From contig JAGLUV010000078.1 in NCBI GenBank assembly GCA_023134215.1, forward strand, positions 1 through 12,795: DNA of 12,795 nucleotides, in the 5' to 3' direction. Below are positions 6,929-12,795 of the stretch, one piece after another. The notes beneath the pieces are model-generated. The model saw only the letters and a list, made by a program, of their open reading frames with translations, had not been told where the DNA came from and searched no databases. The stretch comes from Candidatus Thorarchaeota archaeon. GTDB lineage: Archaea; Asgardarchaeota; Thorarchaeia; Thorarchaeales; Thorarchaeaceae. Within the stretch, counting starts at the first letter, position 1, and each line of letters opens with the position of its first letter. Made by a program: the position numbers and the translations under genes.

Positions 6929-7189
6929 TTGGCGACTTGGACAGCAATACCGCTTAGGAATTTGGTGGTAAACATACTGAAGAAACGTCATGGAGTCATC
7001 CTAGAGGATGAGCTCAGAAGGGCGTTGAAGAAGGAGATTGGCAAAGAACCCAGTGAGGCAGAGCTTAACTCGGCTCTAATGCAGCTTGAAATCAACGGCC
7101 TCGTACATGTCAGTCAAATCACTAGGACCAAGCGTCGTGTAGAAGTCGTTGGAGAGGGCAGAGAGTTCCTTGCAGTGGACGAGGACTAG
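6929..7189 (+). CDS. Small winged-helix-like protein of unknown function
   Basis: This protein has 86 residues, is basic and is predicted mostly helical. Residues about 8-75 fit a winged helix-turn-helix: LRNLVVNILKKRHGVILEDELRR as the first helices, a second pair ending SEAELNSALMQLEINGLVHV, and a hairpin RTKRRVEVVGEGREF as the wing. I do not recognise a named family. The start is TTG 6929, supported by AGTGAT (6917-6922) six bases upstream. No upstream ATG exists in frame. TTG 6962 or GTG 6965 would cut into the first helix. It lies between cdc48 and the FAD synthase gene with 21- and 28-base gaps, so it is very likely cotranscribed with them. It could be a transcription regulator or a nucleic-acid-binding accessory protein. 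Confidence 0.75.
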   Translation: MATWTAIPLRNLVVNILKKRHGVILEDELRRALKKEIGKEPSEAELNSALMQLEINGLVHVSQITRTKRRVEVVGEGREFLAVDED

Positions 7190-7217
7190 TGCACCTCAGC
7201 GCTAAGGTGGGAAACCT

Positions 7218-7679
7218 ATGCTTGGTAAGAGGGTCCTAGCAGCGGGAAAGTTTGACATTCTACACCTTGGACATCTTGCATACCTAAACCAAGCTAGACA
7301 ACTAGTAGGTGAGGATGGCGAGCTAGTGGTCGTTATAGCTCTCGATAAGACCATAGAAAAACAGAGAGGCGCTCCGCCAGTGTTCCCGCAAGAGCAAAGG
7401 CGTCGACTTGTTGAATCCCTGAAGGCCGTTAATAGAGCGGTTCTCGGACATGATACTGAAGACCATTCCATCATTGTGCACGACATCAAGCCAGATATCG
7501 TGGCGCTTGGATATGATCAAAAAGCCGATACACGCGCCATTGAGGAGCGGCTGTCCGAAGCTGGACTGAGCACGAAAATTGTCAGGCTCGAAAAGATGAA
7601 AGCGGATGGTCTTTGCTCATCTACGCTAATCAGAAAGCGAATAATCGACTACTATAGAGAGAATGGTCGAGCCCGCTAA
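7218..7679 (+). CDS. ribL: FAD synthase, archaeal RibL type (nucleotidyltransferase)
   Basis: This cytosolic cytidylyltransferase-fold enzyme adenylylates FMN with ATP (CTP in some homologues) to make FAD. Its 153 residues match the archaeal RibL length. Visible motifs are GKFDILHLGH (10-19), carrying the nucleotide-binding HxGH histidines H16 and H19, then PPVFPQEQRRRLVESLKAV, and the KPDIVALGYDQ block (91-101). The C-terminal SSTLIRKR (134-141) is equivalent to the ISSTxxR signature. A glycerol-3-phosphate or other cytidylyltransferase is the main alternative, but LGYDQ favours RibL. The ATG has a strong GGTGGG ribosome binding site (7206-7211) six bases upstream. It closes the cdc48 cluster. 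The convergent glycosyltransferase gene ends only four bases beyond its stop. Confidence 0.9.
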   Translation: MLGKRVLAAGKFDILHLGHLAYLNQARQLVGEDGELVVVIALDKTIEKQRGAPPVFPQEQRRRLVESLKAVNRAVLGHDTEDHSIIVHDIKPDIVALGYDQKADTRAIEERLSEAGLSTKIVRLEKMKADGLCSSTLIRKRIIDYYRENGRAR

Positions 7680-7683
7680 CTAC

Positions 7684-9036
7684 TCAGATTATTAGCTCGC
7701 CACGTGCCTCAGCATCATGCCGCCTGGCAGCTAACCGTTCTCTGCGGTCAAATGTGGCCTTCCATAGGAAATAGGAGGTTCCAGCTAGCCCTATCATTAG
7801 TGCAAGTCCACCCAGAGCCCACCACCCGGTCTTGAAATGTTCTGAGAAATCTGGTAACGGTCCCGCAATGAAGTAAGGCCAGTTGATGAAGACTCCGATA
7901 GTATAGAGGAGAGCTACCAGAGCAATCTGCCTGAGATAACCCATAGCTTGTTCATCATTCTTGAGAAAAATCGCTATGGGACCTAACCAGAAGACGTACC
8001 ATGGCATTTCCCAACGAAAATAGAACAGGATTGCTGGAAGCATATAGATATAGAGCGGCACAAGAAGATCCAGTTTCTCTCGCCAAGACGCTTCAATGAA
8101 TTCCTGTTTCTGGGGGAAGTACTTCCCTACTGTAAGGAGCATGAAAGCTATATAGATTACAAGTGGAATCAATGCTGGAGGCCAGAGATATGTCACTCCC
8201 GCAAGCGGACCCTTTGTTGGCGACGTGAAGAGCAATCCGGGATACATCGGATTGACTATTTCTGTGCTATACGAAGAAGTGTTGAAGAAATGTGACATGA
8301 GCGAATCGAAACTGGCTCCAAAAAACGTGAAGGGAACTATCGTTAGCAGAGATGACAGGAAGAACCAGATCGACGCGCCGGGAGCGCTTAGGAACATCAA
8401 TGGAAAAGCCACTGCGGAGTAAATCTTAGTCTGCACCGACAAGCCAAGCGTGAGCATCGCTTTGTTCATCTGACCCTCTTTCTGCAATACTAGTGCTATC
8501 AGAAGGAGACAGTCCACAATTGGTTCCAGTTTCCCTCCTCCTGCAGACATTACCAGACCGTAGATGAAGTACCCGGCGAAGAATAAACGAGCCCATTGTA
8601 CTGTGTAGATCTTATCACGGAGCAGAATCGCTATGAGGACTAAGTTCAGGTTGAACACAAGCACAAGAACGAAGTTTATCCAAAGGGGCTGTAGCTCATT
8701 CACACCAGGAAAAAGCCAAGTTGCGATTGCAAAAAAGATTAGTCCGAATACAGGATACTCGTAAGTGATGTTGCCAAGATATCCTGGAAGCACATGGTCA
8801 CCATCGTTGTAACCCCATTCGGGGGGAAGCGCTTCAGCCAGCTCTTGGTCTGTCATGCTGTATACGCCGAAGCCATATATCCAGAATGCTTCACCATACA
8901 TCTCGTTTCTGTTGCGATCACGTTCGACGACCACCGCATCTGCAATAGGGATTGCAAGTATTGAGATGACCAGACTCAGCACGAGGTACTTTCTAAACTC
9001 GAATATGCTTAGAGAGATTGCGCCGAGCATCTTCAT
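7684..9036 (-). CDS. Polytopic membrane glycosyltransferase, GT-C/GT87-like
   Basis: From ATG 9036 the protein has 450 residues and about 11-12 hydrophobic segments, at roughly 16-35, 92-109, 118-138, 150-163, 172-186, 195-215, 222-240, 282-303, 324-340, 344-358, 368-386 and 405-425. The C-terminus is charged and probably cytoplasmic. The first extracytoplasmic loop (36-90) has the acidic IADAVVVERDRNR stretch, where GT-C enzymes carry their catalytic acid. Further GT87-like signs are YEYP at 92-95, KLEPIVDCLLL, and LSVQTKIYSAVAFPL (199-213). Such enzymes use polyprenyl-phosphate sugars as donors outside the membrane. The precise sugar is unknown. ATG 9072 is also in frame, but a TATA-like GTTAATTA at 9093-9086 places the start of transcription near 9063, so 9036 or 9030 is preferred. 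It diverges from the acyltransferase-deacetylase pair. Confidence 0.75.
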   Translation of the reverse strand: MKMLGAISLSIFEFRKYLVLSLVISILAIPIADAVVVERDRNRNEMYGEAFWIYGFGVYSMTDQELAEALPPEWGYNDGDHVLPGYLGNITYEYPVFGLIFFAIATWLFPGVNELQPLWINFVLVLVFNLNLVLIAILLRDKIYTVQWARLFFAGYFIYGLVMSAGGGKLEPIVDCLLLIALVLQKEGQMNKAMLTLGLSVQTKIYSAVAFPLMFLSAPGASIWFFLSSLLTIVPFTFFGASFDSLMSHFFNTSSYSTEIVNPMYPGLLFTSPTKGPLAGVTYLWPPALIPLVIYIAFMLLTVGKYFPQKQEFIEASWREKLDLLVPLYIYMLPAILFYFRWEMPWYVFWLGPIAIFLKNDEQAMGYLRQIALVALLYTIGVFINWPYFIAGPLPDFSEHFKTGWWALGGLALMIGLAGTSYFLWKATFDRRERLAARRHDAEARGELII

Positions 9037-9072
9037 GTAACCGCCGTGTCGGAGGGGTTGTTTTGCAACCAT

Positions 9073-9264
9073 CCCCCAGTGGCGGTAATTAACTTTTTCT
9101 AACTTCGGGGAAGTGACCTAAAGTATTCATTCATTGAGTTGCAGGGGATGAGTCAAGACCATGGTATTATATAACGCATAACCGAGGTTGATTCCACAGA
9201 CGATTCATCCTGATTGAAATCACATGTTGGGCCATTAGGTTACGACGACTAGGAACGTGAAGAC
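9073..9264. promoter_or_regulatory. Divergent promoter region of the glycan gene module
   Basis: This 192-base region lies between the glycosyltransferase (minus) and the acyltransferase (plus). The strongest element is TATTATATAA at 9165-9174, predicting a plus-strand transcription start near 9196 and a leader of about 69 bases. For the minus strand, GTTAATTA (9093-9086) preceded by an A-rich run predicts a start near 9063. No tRNA, no small gene and no clear operator repeats are seen. Confidence 0.55.
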
Positions 9265-10749
9265 ATGCATCAGACGAACATGAACAAGAATGCTTACGCG
9301 CTGGCCCTCTGGATTGTGCTACCATTCATAACATTGGTATTGGGCATCCTCTGGCAGCAATACGTACACTCCCTGATGGATGCCTACGCGTCATATGCCC
9401 TAGAATCATTGGTGCTAGTCCTGCTCATTCTGCTTGTGTCACGCGTATTCTTCAGAAACATAAAATCGGAATACACTGGGAGAGTTTTGTTTCGGATTGG
9501 GTTCATTTGGGCGATTCTCTTCTTCGCATTCAATCTAGTGTACGGACTCTACTTTCTTGCTCTTCCACTAGATGGCATATTGTCTGACTATGATACATTC
9601 GCAGGTCGTTTCGGCTTTATCGTACTGCTTGTGGTTTTCCTCTGTCCGCGGTTCTTCGGACGAATTCCCGAGGACGACCCAGACCTAGCTAGCATGCCCA
9701 TTGGTAAGATGGCGACTATTGGTTTGCTTCCATCGGGAATCAAGATAGCATACTATAGGCGGAAAGGCGCAGAGATAGGTGAGGGTGTATCAATGGGCTT
9801 ACTCTCGATTCTTGAGTGCAAGAAGGTAGTAATCGGAGATCATGCGAAGATAGGGATGGCATGCATGATCAGAGCAAACGAGTTCCATCTTGGTAGATAC
9901 TCAAAGCTTGGAATGCTCGTGATTATTGATACTCACAAGGTAATAATCGGAGAAGAGGTCACGATACAGGAACAGGTCTACATCGGGGGCTTGAAGACTG
10001 ACAAATCAGTCATTGAGATTGGAGACCTATCCATGATATTCTCGGGTAGTGTGCTGAACCCCACGCATCCAATTAAAATTGGCAAGAGAGTTGGTATTGG
10101 AGGATACAACTACCTCTTTACTCATGGCACATGGCAACCCATTCTGGATGGATTTCCAGTGGCCTTTGGGCCAATCACGATTGAAGATGGTGTCTGGTTT
10201 CCATGGCGAGTGTTCGTACTACCTAATGTGCACATAGGCAAAGAAGCTACCATTGGCGCAGGCGCTGTTGTGAACAAGGATATTCCTGCACGTGCCCTTG
10301 CTGCAGGAGTCCCCGCAAAGGTACTTCGACGAGATGAAGAGTACATCAAGAGGTTCACGGACGCAGAAAAGCACGAGATTCTGAAGAATATACTAGTTGA
10401 TCTAGTTGGTTATCTTAGAATCGAAGACTGGATTATTGAAGACCCCAAGATTGAGGAGAGTCACGCAGCCGCTATGTTTAGAACTCCTAAAGGCCCCTCA
10501 TCAAAGGTTGACAACCACATTCTATTCATGTTTCAGAATACAGATGATGTATGGAGTCTAGTAAAGAACAGGACTCTGGTGGTGTCTCTCTTTTCCCTTG
10601 ATGAAACACAGAGAAAGCAGTTGGAGGAAGAAGGCAGCTGGTGGTTTGACTTGGAAACCAGTGAATGGGGTGGATTACACACAAACGTAAGCGTCATGAT
10701 GAGCGGTTTTCTGAGTAGATATGGTCACTGGCTCAAATACATGTCCTAG
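9265..10749 (+). CDS. Membrane-anchored left-handed beta-helix (hexapeptide) acyltransferase
   Basis: The 494-residue protein has three parts. Residues 1-132 hold four hydrophobic segments (about 11-31, 44-64, 74-100, 115-132). Residues about 165-355 form a left-handed beta-helix with many [IVL]Gxx-type hexapeptide turns, for example VVIGDHAKIG, KVIIGEEVTIQEQVYIG, VIEIGDLSMIFSG and VHIGKEATIGAGAVVNKDI, then the classic ending AGVPAKVLRR. Residues about 356-494 are a C-terminal region I do not recognise. The fold trimerises and transfers acetyl or other acyl groups from CoA, probably to a membrane-linked sugar. H287 in LFTHGTW is a candidate catalytic histidine. ATG 9265 is taken with GTGAAG nearby; ATG 9280 is an alternative. 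The deacetylase gene follows after 18 bases. Confidence 0.85.
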   Translation: MHQTNMNKNAYALALWIVLPFITLVLGILWQQYVHSLMDAYASYALESLVLVLLILLVSRVFFRNIKSEYTGRVLFRIGFIWAILFFAFNLVYGLYFLALPLDGILSDYDTFAGRFGFIVLLVVFLCPRFFGRIPEDDPDLASMPIGKMATIGLLPSGIKIAYYRRKGAEIGEGVSMGLLSILECKKVVIGDHAKIGMACMIRANEFHLGRYSKLGMLVIIDTHKVIIGEEVTIQEQVYIGGLKTDKSVIEIGDLSMIFSGSVLNPTHPIKIGKRVGIGGYNYLFTHGTWQPILDGFPVAFGPITIEDGVWFPWRVFVLPNVHIGKEATIGAGAVVNKDIPARALAAGVPAKVLRRDEEYIKRFTDAEKHEILKNILVDLVGYLRIEDWIIEDPKIEESHAAAMFRTPKGPSSKVDNHILFMFQNTDDVWSLVKNRTLVVSLFSLDETQRKQLEEEGSWWFDLETSEWGGLHTNVSVMMSGFLSRYGHWLKYMS

Positions 10750-10767
10750 ATTGATGGTGGAGAGATC

Positions 10768-11793
10768 TTGAAAATCTCGAAAAGTGACTATTACAGGAAT
10801 GAGATGGACATACCCTACGACCCCGGTATAGGATTTCAGATCGGGATGAGCCTCAATCTGATTCAGCACATCCCGTACCAAGTGCGGGATAAGTTCGTTT
10901 CACTCGTTTCCATCATGGGGAATCGATCTTCAGGTGCGCCGAGGCGATCATTCCCGATAGACGATCTTGCGGACAGGTTAGATCCCGCTACCGAGGAGAA
11001 GAGAGAATTCTGGGACAAAGACTTTGGTGTATTGATGACTCATGATGTGGATACGCGGCTTGGCTATAATTACGGGCTTGCCAAGTTTGTTGAGATTGAG
11101 AAGCAGATGGACTTCGTGTCCACATTCAATATTGTACCCAAGTCCTATGAATACGACGTTTCAAAACATCTGGTAGAATCGCTATTAGATGATGGCTTTG
11201 ATGTGGGCATTCATGGCCTTCATCATGACGGGAAGTTCGCATATCTGACACCATCGGAGCAGAGGGAACGAATCAAAGAGGCTGCTTCCATTGGAAGGGG
11301 ATTGGGTGTATCGATTCTTGGCTACCGGGCACCTTTACTGCATCGCACCAAACAAATGGTGCAAATCCTGACTGAGGAGGGATTCCACTGGGACTCCTCA
11401 TTTCCCGATACCGATGCATCAACAACCGGTTACGCCTCTACTGGGAGTAGAACAATCTTTCCGTTCTATCCCCTGTACTTCAACGGAACTGAATGGCAAA
11501 GAAGCGGTATGCTGGAATTCCCAGTTTCAATGCCACAGGACTGGACTCTGCTCTACTACTACCGTCTTTCAGAGCAGTCTATGCTGAAGGTCTGGAAGAA
11601 GAAACTAGACTACATCAAGTCCAGAGGGGGTCTTGCAGTGTTCGTGATTCATCCGGATCAAGAGGACTTCGGTCATCCGAAGCGCCACAATGCATACAGA
11701 AAATTGCTGTCCATTATCATCGAGGCGGACCCAGAGATTCTCACATCGACTGAGCTTGCCAAGAGATGGAAAACCAAGTTCCCTTCTGTCTAA
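10768..11793 (+). CDS. NodB/CE4-like polysaccharide deacetylase family protein
   Basis: The protein has 341 residues with the NodB motifs in order: MTHDVD with the catalytic base and metal Asp (D93, D95), IHGLHH with metal ligands H149 and H153, GYRAP with R187, WDSSF at 208-212, LEFPVS at 249-254, and VIHPDQ with H295. All metal ligands and the general acid/base pair appear intact, so it should be an active metal-dependent hydrolase removing N-acetyl (or another acyl) groups from a sugar. No signal peptide or membrane helix is seen, so it probably acts in the cytosol or at the inner membrane face. The TTG start has a strong GGTGGAG site (10756-10762) five bases upstream. It is cotranscribed with the acyltransferase. 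Its TAA stop overlaps the stop of the convergent reductase gene. Confidence 0.87.
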   Translation: MKISKSDYYRNEMDIPYDPGIGFQIGMSLNLIQHIPYQVRDKFVSLVSIMGNRSSGAPRRSFPIDDLADRLDPATEEKREFWDKDFGVLMTHDVDTRLGYNYGLAKFVEIEKQMDFVSTFNIVPKSYEYDVSKHLVESLLDDGFDVGIHGLHHDGKFAYLTPSEQRERIKEAASIGRGLGVSILGYRAPLLHRTKQMVQILTEEGFHWDSSFPDTDASTTGYASTGSRTIFPFYPLYFNGTEWQRSGMLEFPVSMPQDWTLLYYYRLSEQSMLKVWKKKLDYIKSRGGLAVFVIHPDQEDFGHPKRHNAYRKLLSIIIEADPEILTSTELAKRWKTKFPSV

Positions 11794-12795
11794 CCCAAGT
11801 AGGTGGGGCAAGGCCAGCTATCACACTTTATGCAGTTAATGCATTTCTTAGGGTCAACTGACACTTTGCCTTCATCCAAGTTCAAAGCTTCGTGTTCGCA
11901 CTGAGGTATGCACGATCCGCAGGCCTGACAGAATATTGCTCTCTGCACGGCGCGACCGATTTGGCCAGCTAGCCGCTCTATTGATTTTTCATCATTGCCT
12001 CTGACGACGAGAGAGCCAGAGCTGAACAGCGTGATTGAGTTCTCTCCAGACTTGGTCCTCAACGCGCCAATGCTCTCAGAAACTTTCGTGCTGCCGAAGA
12101 TGGGCATGACTCTCGATACCCGGTTGAGATCTACTCCCGCAGAGAACTGCCCCTCCAAGCTGAAACCCGAATCTTTGCATGGTGACACGCCTTTCACAAT
12201 GCTAAGGTTCAACTGATCCTTGGGTCCTGTTCGAGTGCTCTTTATGTCGAGTCCAAGATTTTCGGCCAGATTCTGTTGACCCTGAGGAAGGTTCTTCCAA
12301 CGCCAGAAACCATGTTCCGCCCATCCATCTGCAAATCCGTATCGCTTCGCCCAAGTTCTAAGCTTCCCGGCCCATCGCTCATAGAGAGCGGGATGGGTTT
12401 CACGTATACTATCCAATTCGGCCAGAGGGGAAGAGGGACAGAGGTAACACCCCATTCTGTGATATCCTCTGCTGTAAAGGGGGTTGAATGGTGCCTTCTC
12501 CTTGAAGATGTACAGCCAGACTTCCAGAGCGTTCCACTTCTGAATCGGATTAGCGGACTTCTGGCCGGGTACCCAAGGGTTGGAAGATACTCGGGATTCC
12601 TGAGATCTTTGGAATGACTCTAGTTTCCTTTGACCCATGAAGGTGAGTACATATCCCCCCAGCTTCTCTGCTATCGATTTGGCTGCGGGACCCAGCTTTA
12701 GGACCTTACAGCACCAGCGAAAGTCTCGCGCGGGGGGACCAAAGACATCGACGGATTCCCAAAACTGTTCTCCCGAATCATGACCTATGATTGTA
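11790..12795 (-). CDS. PAPS/APS reductase-family protein with two C-terminal [4Fe-4S] ferredoxin motifs, N-terminus missing
   Basis: The frame is open to the window edge, giving the last 334 residues; the methionine at 12638 is internal, not the start. The visible part begins with the end of an adenine-nucleotide alpha-hydrolase (PAPS reductase) domain: DFRWCCKVLK, then the GQRKLESFQRS stretch and KWNALEVWLYIF. The cysteines C28-C29 and C116/C119 (GCYLCPSS) form the CC-X86-CxxC pattern that holds the [4Fe-4S] cluster of assimilatory APS reductases. The last 47 residues carry two ferredoxin motifs, CQACGSCIPQC and CINCIKCDSWPC. It may reduce a sulfonucleotide, or belong to the archaeal paralogues of uncertain substrate. 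The sulfate-binding N-terminal part and any thioredoxin-interacting tail cannot be judged here. Confidence 0.85.
   Translation of the reverse strand, partial: TIIGHDSGEQFWESVDVFGPPARDFRWCCKVLKLGPAAKSIAEKLGGYVLTFMGQRKLESFQRSQESRVSSNPWVPGQKSANPIQKWNALEVWLYIFKEKAPFNPLYSRGYHRMGCYLCPSSPLAELDSIRETHPALYERWAGKLRTWAKRYGFADGWAEHGFWRWKNLPQGQQNLAENLGLDIKSTRTGPKDQLNLSIVKGVSPCKDSGFSLEGQFSAGVDLNRVSRVMPIFGSTKVSESIGALRTKSGENSITLFSSGSLVVRGNDEKSIERLAGQIGRAVQRAIFCQACGSCIPQCEHEALNLDEGKVSVDPKKCINCIKCDSWPCPTYLG

Noticed and set aside
8225..8422. Plus-strand frame of 65 codons inside the glycosyltransferase gene
   Set aside because: The minus-strand reading forms a continuous membrane protein through this region. 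The plus-strand peptide has no recognisable feature.
9175..9264. GGTTGATTCC in the divergent region resembling a tRNA T-loop
   Set aside because: It lacks the flanking stems and an acceptor stem, and it sits in the expected leader of the acyltransferase gene.

Overview
The window is archaeal chromosome. It carries NMD3, aIF2-beta, aEF1-beta, FEN-1 with a C-terminal PCNA-binding box, a Cdc48/VAT ATPase and an archaeal-type FAD synthase. Promoters look like TATA boxes, several start codons are TTG or GTG, and ribosome binding sites are of the GGTG or GTGAT type. An RPA32-like OB-fold plus winged-helix protein would fit an Asgard (for example Thorarchaeia-like) or related deep archaeal lineage. 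That placement is a weak inference and needs a phylogeny.

Layout. Positions 1-599 (minus) hold the first 199 residues of NMD3, cut by the window edge. It diverges from a DUF134 HTH protein with an added zinc ribbon (676-1167, plus), and both appear to read out from one small TTTAAA promoter region. A minus-strand block follows, in transcription order: FEN-1 (3847-2813), the RPA32-like protein (2689-1994), aIF2-beta (1942-1529) and a DUF424 protein (1512-1213). This is a mixed replication and translation cluster. From 4009 the plus strand carries a four-CxxC zinc ribbon protein and aEF1-beta. After a 248-base spacer with a hairpin comes a second cluster: Cdc48 (4712-6907), a small winged-helix-like protein (6929-7189) and FAD synthase RibL (7218-7679).

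The second half is more accessory. A polytopic GT-C/GT87-like glycosyltransferase (9036-7684, minus) diverges from a membrane-anchored left-handed beta-helix acyltransferase (9265-10749) and a NodB-type deacetylase (10768-11793). Together these look like a small lipid-linked or surface glycan module: transfer a sugar, remove an acetyl, add an acyl. The window ends with the C-terminal 334 residues of a PAPS/APS-reductase-family protein with two ferredoxin-type clusters (11790-12795, minus). Its stop codon overlaps the stop of the deacetylase.

Most of the window is conserved archaeal housekeeping. I see no CRISPR array, insertion sequence, rRNA or tRNA gene. The parts most worth a second look are the two divergent promoter regions with near-palindromic TATA boxes, the structured cdc48 leader with its mini-ORF, the three-gene glycan module with an apparently cytosolic deacetylase, and the reductase-ferredoxin fusion.
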